This document shows positions 46,620-55,533 of a stretch of 64,000 nt of DNA, in pieces. The stretch is from Brevibacterium sp. UMB1308A. Its GTDB lineage: Bacteria; Actinomycetota; Actinomycetes; Actinomycetales; Brevibacteriaceae. The position numbers were made by a program, and so were the translations under genes. The stretch covers positions 62,001-126,000 of the forward strand of contig NZ_JASPDO010000004.1 of the NCBI RefSeq assembly GCF_030230605.1. The letters run 5' to 3'. The notes under the pieces were generated by a model. It was not told the origin of the DNA. It saw only the letters and a list, made by a program, of their open reading frames with translations, and did not search any database. Position 1 is the stretch's first letter, and every line of letters begins with the position of its first letter.

Positions 46620-47507
46620 TTAGTAGCGGTCAGGTTGAGGCTGCTCAACGCCGCTGGAGTCACCCAGTGTGTATTCGAATGCTTTCTTCCAGTCGCCGCT
46701 GTCCTTCGACGCTTCGAGAGCGTCATTCACTGCGTCGCGCAGAGCTTTGTCGTCCTTTGGCAGACCAACTCCGTACGGCTCTTCCGTGAATGGTTCGCCG
46801 ATCACCTTGAATTCGTCCTCGTACTGAGCGGCGTATCCACGCAGAATCGCGTCGTCAGTGGTGACGGCGTCAACGTTTCCGCTCTGAAGGTCGGTCACAC
46901 ACTTGGAGTATGCGTCGTAGGTAACCAGTTCAGCGTCTTTGTACTTCTCCTGGATGTTCTGTGCAGGGGTCGAACCATCTACCGAGCACACTTTCTTTCC
47001 GGCGAGGCTGTCGGGACCCGTAATGTCTGAGTCATTCTTGACCAAAAGGTCCTGACCGGCAACGTAGTACGGACCAGCGAAGTCAACGACTTCCTTACGC
47101 TGGTCGTTGATGGTGTATGTTGCCACGATCATGTCGACGTTACCCTGTTGCAGGAACGGTTCGCGGTTAGCCGAAACCGTTTCGACATACTCGATTTCGT
47201 CAGCCTTGAATCCCAGGCTTGCGGACACCATCTTGGCGATTTCGATGTCAAAGCCTTCGGGCTCGTCAGCACCTGCGCTGATATTACCCAGACCAGGCTG
47301 GTCGTACTTCACGCCCACCTTGATCTTGCCAGCGTCCTTGGCTTTCTTCCAGGTGGGGCTGTCCGACAGGTCAACGTCTTCAGCAACCTTGTATTCAGGA
47401 GCTTCGCCGCCAGCACCCTGTTCGCCAGGTGCGCCTTCTTTACCGCAACCGGCAAGAGCGAGAATGCCCACAGCCAAGCCCGCAACGAGTGTCGTTACTT
47501 TCTTCAT
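46620..47507 (-). CDS. gluB: Glutamate-binding lipoprotein (GluB-like)
   Basis: Extracytoplasmic substrate-binding protein, 295 residues. A lipoprotein signal (VAGLAVGILALAGC) places the lipidated Cys at residue 21. The SBP_bac_3 domain shows KVGVKYDQPGLG, GFDIEIAKMVSASLGFKAD and TKVNDQR-like TYTINDQRKEVVDFAGPYY. The ribosome site GAGGAG overlaps the gluA stop. Binding specificity for glutamate is inferred from family and operon. Confidence 0.92.
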   Translation of the reverse strand: MKKVTTLVAGLAVGILALAGCGKEGAPGEQGAGGEAPEYKVAEDVDLSDSPTWKKAKDAGKIKVGVKYDQPGLGNISAGADEPEGFDIEIAKMVSASLGFKADEIEYVETVSANREPFLQQGNVDMIVATYTINDQRKEVVDFAGPYYVAGQDLLVKNDSDITGPDSLAGKKVCSVDGSTPAQNIQEKYKDAELVTYDAYSKCVTDLQSGNVDAVTTDDAILRGYAAQYEDEFKVIGEPFTEEPYGVGLPKDDKALRDAVNDALEASKDSGDWKKAFEYTLGDSSGVEQPQPDRY

Positions 47508-47517
47508 TGGTTTCTCC

Positions 47518-48270
47518 TCAGTGAGTCAGGATCTTAGACAAAAAGTCTTTTGCACGATCCGATTGGGGGTTGGTAAAAAACTCTTCTGGTTCGGCAACTT
47601 CCACAATTTCGCCGTCGGCCATGAACACCACGCGGTTTGCCGCTTTGCGGGCAAAGCCCATTTCGTGGGTGACCACCACCATGGTCATACCTTCTTTAGC
47701 CAGGTTGATCATGGTGTCCAGAACCTCGTTGATCATTTCTGGGTCAAGGGCGGAGGTGGGTTCGTCAAACAGCATGAGTTTGGGTTTCATTGCCAGCGAG
47801 CGGGCGATCGCCACACGCTGTTGCTGACCACCAGACAGCTGCGCGGGGTACTTTTGAGCTTGGTGATCCACGCCCACACGCTTGAGGAGTTGCATCGCGA
47901 GTTCGTCGGCGTCCTTCTGCGACATCTTGCGAACCTTGATGGGGCCCAGCGTAACGTTTTCCAAAATGGTCTTGTGCGCAAAGAGGTTAAATGACTGGAA
48001 AACCATTCCCACATCAGACCGCAGGGCTGCAAGCTCAGCACCTTCCTGTGGGAGGTCCTTTCCGTCGATCTTGATAGAACCTTCAGAGATGGTTTCCAAA
48101 CGGTTAATGGTGCGACACAACGTGGACTTACCTGAACCGGACGGCCCAATCACAACAACAACCTCGCCCCTGTCGACAGTGAGGTTGACATTTTTCAGAG
48201 CGTGGAAATCGCCGTAATACTTTTCCACACCTGTAAGCTCCACAAGCGGAGTTGAAGTCTGATCGGTCAT
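47518..48270 (-). CDS. gluA: Glutamate ABC transporter ATP-binding protein (GluA-like)
   Basis: 250-residue ATPase of the polar amino acid family. Walker A is GPSGSGKST, the signature LSGGQQQRVAIARSLAM and Walker B LMLFDEPTSALDPE. It is the first gene of the four-gene operon. A CRP/GlxR-like site and a -35/-10 pair (TTGTGA, 18 bases, TAGAGT on the minus strand) lie upstream. Confidence 0.95.
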   Translation of the reverse strand: MTDQTSTPLVELTGVEKYYGDFHALKNVNLTVDRGEVVVVIGPSGSGKSTLCRTINRLETISEGSIKIDGKDLPQEGAELAALRSDVGMVFQSFNLFAHKTILENVTLGPIKVRKMSQKDADELAMQLLKRVGVDHQAQKYPAQLSGGQQQRVAIARSLAMKPKLMLFDEPTSALDPEMINEVLDTMINLAKEGMTMVVVTHEMGFARKAANRVVFMADGEIVEVAEPEEFFTNPQSDRAKDFLSKILTH

Positions 48271-48290
48271 AAAGTGAACTCTAATGATTT

Positions 48291-48306
48291 ATTGATCTAC
48301 GTCACA
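48291..48306 (-). promoter_or_regulatory. Possible GlxR/CRP-like site upstream of gluA
   Basis: On the gluA strand the sequence is TGTGACGTAGATCAAT. The GlxR consensus of corynebacteria is TGTGANNTANNTCACA, so 10 of 12 fixed positions match. It overlaps the candidate promoter -35 (TTGTGA). In C. glutamicum gluABCD is under GlxR carbon catabolite control; extension to this organism is inference. Confidence 0.35.
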
Positions 48307-48363
48307 ATTCAGCTCGCCGATCAGTGGCCGATTATCGTAATTTGTAACCGTTTCTTGATCTAA

Positions 48364-49482
48364 CTACGCGTTGTTAGTTGAGCAATGTGCCGCGTCGTCG
48401 TCGCTTGAGACGACAAACGCAGCGATGAGGGTCGAAAGCGGAATGGCACATACCAGCCCAATAGATGTCACTAGGGTAAGGACAACATGGGCCGACATTT
48501 CACCCAAGGTGAGCTGGGTGAACAGATTGGCTCCACTTGTCAGAGTCACCAAGAGAACCGCAAGTGAGCTACCTGCGAATGCAAAAACCACGGTATAGAC
48601 AGTCGAGGCGATGTGATCTCTACCGATCCGCATGGCCGAGGTGAAAAGAGATCGCACAGAGGAACCCGGTGCGGTTCGTGCAAGCTCCCACACAGTTGCT
48701 ACCTGTGTAATAGCGACATCGTTAAGAACACCAATACCGGAGATCAACACACCACAAATCACAATGTCAGATGCTGAAAGTCCGTAGTACGTGTTCAGAA
48801 TGTACAGTGCGTCCGTATACAGTCCGCCCAAATGTGCCCAGCGCGTCCAGATCACCGCAAGAACTCCGGAAATTGCGACACCTGCCAACGTCCCGATGAG
48901 CGCCGCGGTCGTTCTCGCGTTCAAACCATGGGCCAGGTACAGGACAGAAAAAAGAATAGCAGCCGATGATGTCAGGCCCACGCCGATCGCTGAATGACCA
49001 CTCAGAATCGATGGGAGCATGAACCCAACAATGACCACCATCGCGATACTGAGCCCTATGAGTGCACGGGCACCTCTGAATCCTGCCACCACAAGAATCG
49101 CTAAGACGTAGATCGCGCCTAGAACACCCAAGGGAACGCGCCGATCGTAGTCGATGAAAACCACTTCTCCATCGGTGTGCCCATCGACGACACGCAGGGT
49201 GTCTGACACCTCGGGAATGGACGCTTCTTGAGGAAGCTTCACCACATTGTCGCCGGCTTTCACCGTCACGCATTCAGGGGTGACCGCTTCCTGGCATTTC
49301 CCTGCGTCAACGGCAGTGACCGTGACCGTATAAATATTGCGGTCGTCAGTGCTCTCGACATGGTGCGGCCAGTATACGATCACGCCCACAATTGTCAGCA
49401 GCGCGAAAGGAGCGAGCGCTACAAGCATGAGCGCCCACACGTACCGCGACGCGCGGGGCTCATGCTGCGAAGTGACGTGCAC
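48364..49482 (-). CDS. YibE/F family membrane protein
   Basis: 372 residues. One N-terminal helix (YVWALMLVALAPFALLTIVG) is followed by an extracytoplasmic ~90-residue domain (DDRNIYTVTVTAVDAGKC, two Cys pairs possible). Then come seven or so helices, with motifs GLSASDIVICGVLISGIGVLNDVAITQ and EMSAHVVLTLVTSIGLVCA (parts of the YibE/F signature). The function of the family is unknown. It stands between gluA and glyS as a single gene. Confidence 0.85.
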   Translation of the reverse strand: MHVTSQHEPRASRYVWALMLVALAPFALLTIVGVIVYWPHHVESTDDRNIYTVTVTAVDAGKCQEAVTPECVTVKAGDNVVKLPQEASIPEVSDTLRVVDGHTDGEVVFIDYDRRVPLGVLGAIYVLAILVVAGFRGARALIGLSIAMVVIVGFMLPSILSGHSAIGVGLTSSAAILFSVLYLAHGLNARTTAALIGTLAGVAISGVLAVIWTRWAHLGGLYTDALYILNTYYGLSASDIVICGVLISGIGVLNDVAITQVATVWELARTAPGSSVRSLFTSAMRIGRDHIASTVYTVVFAFAGSSLAVLLVTLTSGANLFTQLTLGEMSAHVVLTLVTSIGLVCAIPLSTLIAAFVVSSDDDAAHCSTNNA

Positions 49483-49496
49483 GAGTTCTTAGCGCT

Positions 49497-50873
49497 CTAG
49501 CAGCCCAGGCCCTGAGCGAGGTAGTTTTCGACATCGTCGATAGCGATGCGTTCCTGGCTCATGTCGTCGCGCTTACGCACGGTCACCGCGTTGTCATCGA
49601 GCGAGTCGAAGTCAAACGTGATGCAGAACGGGGTACCGACTTCGTCCTGGCGGCGGTAGCGGCGACCGATCGCACCTGCGTCGTCGAAGTCGATGTTCCA
49701 ACGCTTGCGCAGGTTCGCCGCCAAAGCGCGCGCCTGTGGTGACAGTTTTTCGTTGCGTGACAACGGAAGTACCGCAGCCTTCACCGGTGCCAGACGAGGG
49801 TCGAGTTTGAGCACGATGCGCTTGTCGGTTCCGCCCTTTGTGTTGGGCGCTTCATCTTCGCAGTATGCGTCGACGAGGAACGCCATCATGGAACGGGTCA
49901 GGCCGAACGACGGTTCGATGACATATGGGGTGTACCTGTCTCCTGTCGCCTGGTCGAAGTACTGGAGTTTGGCACCCGAGGCGTCGGTGTGGTTGGACAG
50001 GTCGAAGTCCGTGCGGTTTGCCACACCCATGAGCTCTCCCCACGGGTTGCCCTGGAACCCGAACTTGTACTCCAGGTCAATCGTGGCATCCGAATAGTGC
50101 GCGCGTTCGGCTGCTGGCACATCGAACTTGCGCATGTTGTCCGGGTTGATCCCCAAGTCCACGAACCAGTTCCAGCACGCGTCGACCCATTCGTCAAAGT
50201 ACTTTTGCGCGTCGTCTGGGTGGATGAAGTATTCGATCTCCATCTGTTCGAATTCGCGAGTGCGGAAGATGAAGTTTCCGGGAGTAATTTCGTTGCGGAA
50301 CGCCTTACCCACCTGGCCGATACCGAACGGTGGTTTGCGGCGAGCGGCTGTGACCACGTTGTTGAAGTTCACAAAAATACCCTGGGCTGTTTCCGGGCGC
50401 AGGTAGTGGAGACCTTGACCGTCGTCAACGGCACCCAAGAAGGTTTTCATCAGACCCGAGAACTGCTGTGGCTCGGTCCACTTGCCAGGCTGTCCGGTTT
50501 CTGGGTCGTTGATGTCGGCCAAACCGTTTTCCGGTTCTTTTCCGTGCTTTGCCACATACGCTTCAATGAGGTGGTCGGCACGGTAGCGCTTGTGCGTGTG
50601 CAGGGACTCCACCAACGGGTCTACGAAGGTTTCGACGTGGCCCGATGCTTCCCACACCTGACGCGGAAGAATGATCGACGAGTCCAGCCCCACCATGTCT
50701 TCACGACCTCGGACAAATTCTTGCCACCACAGTCGCTTGATGTTTTCTTTCAGTTCCACGCCCAGCGGGCCGTAGTCCCATGCCGAACGAGACCCGCCAT
50801 AAATGTCACCGGCCTGAAAAACGAAGCCACGTCGTTTGGCCAGGGTGATGACGGAATCTAGTGTCGATGCCAC
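49497..50873 (-). CDS. glyS: Glycyl-tRNA synthetase (alpha2 type)
   Basis: Class II synthetase of the homodimeric archaeal/eukaryal-like type, 458 residues. Motifs include [17 protein letters not shown], the motif-2 region [21 protein letters not shown], and motif 3 in [16 protein letters not shown]. The anticodon-binding domain is at the C terminus. Divergent from the DEAD-box helicase gene across ~236 bases in which I see no gene or defined RNA element. Confidence 0.95.
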   Translation of the reverse strand: MASTLDSVITLAKRRGFVFQAGDIYGGSRSAWDYGPLGVELKENIKRLWWQEFVRGREDMVGLDSSIILPRQVWEASGHVETFVDPLVESLHTHKRYRADHLIEAYVAKHGKEPENGLADINDPETGQPGKWTEPQQFSGLMKTFLGAVDDGQGLHYLRPETAQGIFVNFNNVVTAARRKPPFGIGQVGKAFRNEITPGNFIFRTREFEQMEIEYFIHPDDAQKYFDEWVDACWNWFVDLGINPDNMRKFDVPAAERAHYSDATIDLEYKFGFQGNPWGELMGVANRTDFDLSNHTDASGAKLQYFDQATGDRYTPYVIEPSFGLTRSMMAFLVDAYCEDEAPNTKGGTDKRIVLKLDPRLAPVKAAVLPLSRNEKLSPQARALAANLRKRWNIDFDDAGAIGRRYRRQDEVGTPFCITFDFDSLDDNAVTVRKRDDMSQERIAIDDVENYLAQGLGC

Positions 50874-51109
50874 GAATCTCTCCTTTTAGTTAGGTGCAAC
50901 CGGCTGGCTGCCGGGCCTATGTGCACGTGAGTAAGCGTACCCAAGATCACACCCAGGCTCACACTCGCCCCTGTCCAAGCACGGGTACACTTGAACAGCA
51001 CCCAAACCATCTCATGGCTCCTCGTGCTTTCGGGTTGCACACGCGAGCCTCGGTAGACCGCCAAACAGTCATCTGCGGTCAAGTGTGTTCAATCAAGAAA
51101 GAGATATCC

Positions 51110-52876
51110 ATGGGTAACGCCAACGAACAGGCTTCAAACAACAACGACATTCGTTTTTCCGATTTCGATCTCGACGAACGTGTCGCACGCGCAGTCGCTG
51201 AACTAGGATATGAGTCTCCCTCCCCCATTCAGGCCCAAACGATTCCGCTTCTGCTCGACGGTCGCGACGTGATTGGTTTGGCTCAGACGGGAACGGGTAA
51301 AACCGCGGCTTTCGCGCTTCCTCTTTTGAGTAGCATTGCCGGGCGGGAACGCCCACGGACCCCGCTGGCGCTCATCCTTGCTCCCACCCGCGAACTCGCA
51401 ATCCAGGTAGCCGAGGCGCTCACCAGCTATGCCACCCACCTCGGCGACTTCTCTGTTCTCCCTATCTACGGCGGACAGTCCTACACTCCACAGATCTCCG
51501 GTCTGAAACGTGGCGCGCACGTGGTCGTGGGAACGCCCGGTCGCGTTATTGACCACATGAAGCGTGGCACGCTTGATTTGAGCCACGTTGAACATTTGGT
51601 TCTCGACGAAGCCGACGAAATGCTCAAGATGGGCTTCCAAGAGGACATCGAAGAGATCTTCGCGAAGACTAATCCTGACCGCCAGGTGGCTCTGTTTTCG
51701 GCCACCATGCCAGCCTCGATCCACCGGATCACCGGTCAATACCTCAACGACCCTGCCGAAGTTCGCATTCAGGCGAAAACCACGACCAGCGCAAACATTC
51801 GCCAGCGGTACCTCACCGTCATGCACTCACACAAGCTCGACGCCCTCACCCGCATTCTCGAGGTGGAAGAGTACGACGGCATCATCATGTTTGTGCGCAC
51901 CAAACAAGAAACGGAAGAGCTGGCCGATAAACTCAAAGCGCGCGGTTTTTCCGCTGCCGCCATCAACGGTGACATTCCGCAGGTCGTCCGTGAACGCACG
52001 GTTGAAGCACTGCGATCCGGGTCCATCGACATTCTGGTCGCCACCGATGTCGCAGCCCGCGGGCTCGACGTCGAGCGCATCAGCTTGGTAGTCAACTTCG
52101 ACATTCCACACGACACCGAATCGTACGTCCACCGGATTGGCCGCACGGGCCGCGCCGGGCGCACGGGTGAAGCGATCCTGTTTGTGACACCTCGGGAAAA
52201 CCGCCTTCTTAAGGCCATCGAAAAGGCGACGCGCCAGAAGGTCGAACCCCTGGTGATGCCCACGGTAGAAGAACTCACGGTCACGCGCACGCAGAAGTTC
52301 CAAGACCGGATTTCGCACACGCTGAACTCACAGGACCTGTCCGAACTGCGTCCCGTCATCGAGGAATACGTCAACACGCACAACGTCCCTGCTGAAGACG
52401 TCGCGGCCGCCCTGGCGAGCCTCGTGTTGGATGGGGCGACACTGACCGCCGAGCCACTTCCGGAACCGCACGTCCGGGCCAGCCGCAACGAACGCGCACG
52501 CACGGCCGAAGGCATGACCACCTACCGCCTGGCCGTGGGTAGGATGGACAAGGTGAACCCCGGCGCGATCGTGGGTGCGATCGCCAACGAAGGCGGCATC
52601 AGTTCTCAGCAGATCGGCAACATTTCGATCCGGTCGAACCACTCGTTGGTCGACCTTCCGCAAGACCTCGATGCGAGCGTTCTCAAACGTTTGAGCAAGA
52701 CCAAGGTCGCTGGCCGGCACATCGATATCCGCCCGGACCGAGGTCGTCCCGGCCGCCCGTTCAAGAAGCGCAGCAACGACAAAGGCGCTGGTGAAGGGCG
52801 CAAGTTCGGGAAGGACGGGTTCCGCAAGGACCGTCGTAAAGGTGGCGGCTTCGGCGGGAAGAAGTTCAAGAAATAG
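51110..52876 (+). CDS. deaD: DEAD/DEAH-box RNA helicase (DeaD/CsdA-like)
   Basis: ATP-dependent RNA helicase, 588 residues from ATG 51110 (preceded by AAAGAGAT). Motifs are the Q motif YESPSPIQAQTIPLLL, Walker A AQTGTGKTAAF, DEAD in VLDEADEMLKMGF, SAT, and HRIGRTGRAGRTG. A DbpA-type RNA-binding domain follows (TTYRLAVGRMDKVNPGAIVG) and a Lys/Arg/Gly-rich tail (RPGRPFKKRSNDKGAGEGRK). The ABC exporter gene begins 12 bases later. Confidence 0.94.
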   Translation: MGNANEQASNNNDIRFSDFDLDERVARAVAELGYESPSPIQAQTIPLLLDGRDVIGLAQTGTGKTAAFALPLLSSIAGRERPRTPLALILAPTRELAIQVAEALTSYATHLGDFSVLPIYGGQSYTPQISGLKRGAHVVVGTPGRVIDHMKRGTLDLSHVEHLVLDEADEMLKMGFQEDIEEIFAKTNPDRQVALFSATMPASIHRITGQYLNDPAEVRIQAKTTTSANIRQRYLTVMHSHKLDALTRILEVEEYDGIIMFVRTKQETEELADKLKARGFSAAAINGDIPQVVRERTVEALRSGSIDILVATDVAARGLDVERISLVVNFDIPHDTESYVHRIGRTGRAGRTGEAILFVTPRENRLLKAIEKATRQKVEPLVMPTVEELTVTRTQKFQDRISHTLNSQDLSELRPVIEEYVNTHNVPAEDVAAALASLVLDGATLTAEPLPEPHVRASRNERARTAEGMTTYRLAVGRMDKVNPGAIVGAIANEGGISSQQIGNISIRSNHSLVDLPQDLDASVLKRLSKTKVAGRHIDIRPDRGRPGRPFKKRSNDKGAGEGRKFGKDGFRKDRRKGGGFGGKKFKK

Positions 52877-52888
52877 GAGAATTCGCGC

Positions 52889-54070
52889 ATGAAGAGCCTC
52901 GCACGTTTTTGGCCCGATCTTCGTGCGCGAGCAGGCACATACACTTTCGTCTGCGTTCTCACCTTTGTAGTCGTCGCGCTACCCCTGGTGGTGCCGGTGA
53001 TCACCGGGCGTATCGTTGACGGTCCTGTGGCCCACGGTAATGTGACGGGCCTGTGGGGGCCGGTCGCGTTCTTAATGGTCGTGTCCATCGCCGAGGTCGT
53101 TGCCCTGTGGATACGCCATTACGCCGTTGCCGGGATTGTGTCGCAGTGGGAGATCACGTGGCGACATCGACTGTTCGACCATTTGCAATACGTACCAGTG
53201 TCGACGCACGACGCATGGGAGTCCGGACAGTTGCTGTCTCGTGCCGTTAACGACATGAGTCAAATGCGCCGGTTCTTTGCGTTCGATCTGCCGTTTTTGG
53301 TGTGTTCGCCCTTGGCAATCATCGCCGGAGAAATCATCCTCACAGTCATCAGTCCGTGGTTTGGGCTCATCATGCTCATAGCGGCCGTACCCACCGTGAT
53401 CGTCGTTGTGGTGTTCGAACGCAAGTACCGGATCACGTCCCGGGCGACGCAGGACGCGCTGGGCGAAGTGACCACCGCTGTAGAAGAGTCCATCCACGGC
53501 CTGCGGGTCATCCGGTCGTTTGGTCGTTCCCCATGGATGACGCAACGGTTTAAAGCGCTCGCGCTCACGGTTCGTTCGCGCGAAATCCGCAAAACGAAGC
53601 TGGACTCGTGGCTGTTCAGCTTTATCAACGTTGCAACCGCGCTCGCCCAGATCGCGATCGTAGGGTTAGGCACCTGGGGTGTGGTGCAAGGCTGGATCAC
53701 CGTGGGTCAGGTAGTCGCTGCCGTCACCACCACCATGGTGATGCGCATCCCCATCGAAAGTTTCGGGTTCTTACTGTCGGATTTCCTCATGGCGGTCACC
53801 GCAGCCACACGATATTGGGAAGTCATGGACCTCCCCGTCAGCATTGCCGACGTAAAGTACAAGGTACCCGATGCGAAGGATCTGTATCAGATCTATACAT
53901 ACATGCAGTTTGCGCGTCTCAACGAGGCTTATATCATCTCACCTTCCGTTCGAACTGGAGACGTGGTCGAGACGTTCGACGGTCACCGAATCAAATGCCT
54001 TGGTTTGGATAGCAGTTATGCGATAGACGTCGACGCACTTGCTTCGACGGTTATCGAAGCTCTGCGGTAA
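52889..54070 (+). CDS. Chimeric ORF: ABC exporter membrane domain fused to McrC-like C-terminal fragment
   Basis: 393 codons, open throughout. Residues 1 to ~316 are an ABC exporter membrane domain: six helices, with SGQLLSRAVNDMSQMRRFF and EESIHGLRVIRSFGRSPWM typical of the intracellular loops, stopping at VMDLPVSIAD just where the ATP-binding domain should begin. Residues ~317-393 instead read DVKYKVPDAKDLYQIYTYMQ and end VDALASTVIEAL, the C-terminal pattern of McrC-type restriction subunits with the D-x-K nuclease pair. The missing NBD makes the exporter non-functional. Ribosome site AGGAG overlaps the deaD stop. The joint at ~53.84 kb marks the left edge of foreign DNA. Confidence 0.8.
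   Translation: MKSLARFWPDLRARAGTYTFVCVLTFVVVALPLVVPVITGRIVDGPVAHGNVTGLWGPVAFLMVVSIAEVVALWIRHYAVAGIVSQWEITWRHRLFDHLQYVPVSTHDAWESGQLLSRAVNDMSQMRRFFAFDLPFLVCSPLAIIAGEIILTVISPWFGLIMLIAAVPTVIVVVVFERKYRITSRATQDALGEVTTAVEESIHGLRVIRSFGRSPWMTQRFKALALTVRSREIRKTKLDSWLFSFINVATALAQIAIVGLGTWGVVQGWITVGQVVAAVTTTMVMRIPIESFGFLLSDFLMAVTAATRYWEVMDLPVSIADVKYKVPDAKDLYQIYTYMQFARLNEAYIISPSVRTGDVVETFDGHRIKCLGLDSSYAIDVDALASTVIEALR
53838..54070 (+). pseudogene. McrC-like restriction subunit, C-terminal remnant
   Basis: About 77 codons that resemble the end of McrBC-type McrC proteins: DVKYK (the D-x-K pair of a PD-(D/E)XK nuclease), DLYQIYTYM, and a short C-terminal strand-helix. The N-terminal ~4/5 of the gene, including the upstream nuclease residues and the McrB contact region, is absent. 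It overlaps the end of the convergent methyltransferase gene by 20 bases, which suggests the two came in together. Identification is by pattern and needs a profile search. Confidence 0.6.
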
Positions 54071-55268
54071 AGAGGGGTTGCTGCACGGTGATTGAAGCCA
54101 ACACTCGCTCAGCAGTGGCGAGGTATTCTGCGCTTACATCAAAACCGATATAGCTCCTCTCGAGCTTCTTCGCTGCAACGGCGGTAGTTCCAGCACCCAT
54201 GAATGGATCAAGAACCACATCACCAGGGTCCGTTGAGATCGCGATGCAGCGCCCAGGACGCTGAACCGGGAACTGAGCCCCATGCCCATCTCGGCCAGAA
54301 GAGGTTGGCAAGTACCAGAAGTCACTAAGCTTGTCCGACTCAAGCAGCTGTCGCCCACCAAGGTCTGAAGGTAGCTCCAAGTATGCGGCCTTGTTGAACT
54401 TGGGGGTTCGTTCCCGAGTGAGATGCAGAATGTACTCAACATTTCTGCTGACTCGCGACTGCTGGGGTTCAGGAGTTGTGGCCTGCTTGCACCACGAGAT
54501 CGTGCTCTTTACGTAGTAGCCGATTTGGGCAGCACGCTGAGCAATCCGTTGCGGGATCAAACACTGCTCACCATCTTTCAGATACGAGTGTCCGGCGGAA
54601 TACCGCAAGTACTCGTGATCTTTCCACGATCGACCATCCTTGCCTTGCATCGCATGCAGTGTCTCAACTGCACTACCACGGATTTGAGTGCGAGTGTTGT
54701 ACGAATCCATGATGTTCCACCACACGGAGCCATCTGCAGCAATTTTCGGAAGCAATGCATGCAAGACCTCGACCGAATGGCGAATAAACCCTTCAGGTGT
54801 CTGCTCGAGACCAAACGAGCAGTTCTCGCCATCCGCCCAAAGGCGCTCACCAGGCTCGTCATAGACCCGCATAGCCCAGTACGGCGTTGAGGTGACAACA
54901 GTATTCACCGAACCATCTTTCAGTCTTCCAATCAGCTGGAGAGCGTCTCCGACAACGAAGGAGTCCTTTTGAATGACCTCTTGACTCTCGGCAACGAGCA
55001 CGGCTCCGGTGACGGCTCGACGGAGATATTCAAGAACTCTGCTGCGAGGAACGAACGTCTCGGAGAATGCATCTTGATCTAGAAGTTGCCGAACGTCGGC
55101 CTCGGACAAGATTGACTTCCTGCCAAGGGCACGCCTAATGAAGCTGTGAGTCATGCCCACAACGGGGGCAACAAGCTCAATTGGGAACACTAAGTCGGTA
55201 GTACTGCTGTCGGGGGAGGCGACCGCCGTTTGAGGCTTGATGGTATATGCCTGCTTCATCTCACTCAT
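54051..55268 (-). CDS. DNA methyltransferase, N4-cytosine/N6-adenine beta class
   Basis: 405 residues from ATG 55268 (the longer frame only extends into the controller gene). The catalytic motif IV reads TSTPYWAMRVYDE at residues 126-138, where the N4-cytosine class usually has TSPPYW. The SAM-binding motif I is DVVLDPFMGAGTTAVAA at about 351-367, near the C terminus, so the order is that of beta-class enzymes. An N-terminal ~110 residues of unknown role precede them (SFIRRALGRKSILSEADVRQ). It overlaps the HTH controller gene by eight bases. G+C is lower than the backbone. With the restriction gene reduced to a remnant it is an orphan. Confidence 0.85.
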   Translation of the reverse strand: MSEMKQAYTIKPQTAVASPDSSTTDLVFPIELVAPVVGMTHSFIRRALGRKSILSEADVRQLLDQDAFSETFVPRSRVLEYLRRAVTGAVLVAESQEVIQKDSFVVGDALQLIGRLKDGSVNTVVTSTPYWAMRVYDEPGERLWADGENCSFGLEQTPEGFIRHSVEVLHALLPKIAADGSVWWNIMDSYNTRTQIRGSAVETLHAMQGKDGRSWKDHEYLRYSAGHSYLKDGEQCLIPQRIAQRAAQIGYYVKSTISWCKQATTPEPQQSRVSRNVEYILHLTRERTPKFNKAAYLELPSDLGGRQLLESDKLSDFWYLPTSSGRDGHGAQFPVQRPGRCIAISTDPGDVVLDPFMGAGTTAVAAKKLERSYIGFDVSAEYLATAERVLASITVQQPLFTAELR

Positions 55269-55518
55269 TACGACCGTCGCCGGTTCCTTCCTCATAACAG
55301 TCTTCAAAAGCCAGAATGTCGTTGGGTGAACAATCCAACGCTTTACAAATCCGCCCAAGTGTCGCGGTGGTAACCGTCTGATTTCGACCCAGCTTCGTGA
55401 TGGTTGATGAGCTCAGACCGGCAAGGTCTCTAAGCTCGCCCTTCCGAATTCCTCTGTCGATAAGCAATTTCCAGAGGTTTCTATAGTCCTCGCGAGGCGC
55501 GTTCGATGTGTCAACCAT
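55261..55518 (-). CDS. XRE-family HTH controller of the methyltransferase gene
   Basis: 85 residues, a single Cro/C1-type helix-turn-helix: IRKGELRDLAGLSSSTITKL and ATLGRICKALDCSPNDILAF. Start ATG 55518 gives MVDTSNAPRE; the frame upstream is not conserved in kind. This small type is common as a controller in restriction-modification loci. Two dyads with TATCGCA half-sites lie 16-94 bases upstream and are probable operators, so it is likely autoregulated. Confidence 0.85.
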   Translation of the reverse strand: MVDTSNAPREDYRNLWKLLIDRGIRKGELRDLAGLSSSTITKLGRNQTVTTATLGRICKALDCSPNDILAFEDCYEEGTGDGRNE

Positions 55519-55533
55519 GCAGCCAGAATACCA

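Larger units (their letters stand above)
2199..53100. repeat. Dispersed decamer CCGAGGTCGT (19 exact copies)
   Basis: Exact copies start at 5626, 5952, 7460, 22723, 24888, 27582, 32390, 33733, 35921, 38737, 52738 and 53091 on the + strand, and at 2199, 7678, 10798, 37134, 38924, 45446 and 50703 as the complement ACGACCTCGG. All lie in coding regions. One-mismatch copies are also common (e.g. 16643, 19491, 19920, 16854). Base composition predicts about 0.2 in this span. Flanks favour G or C before and T after. The function is unknown; see findings. Confidence 0.85.
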
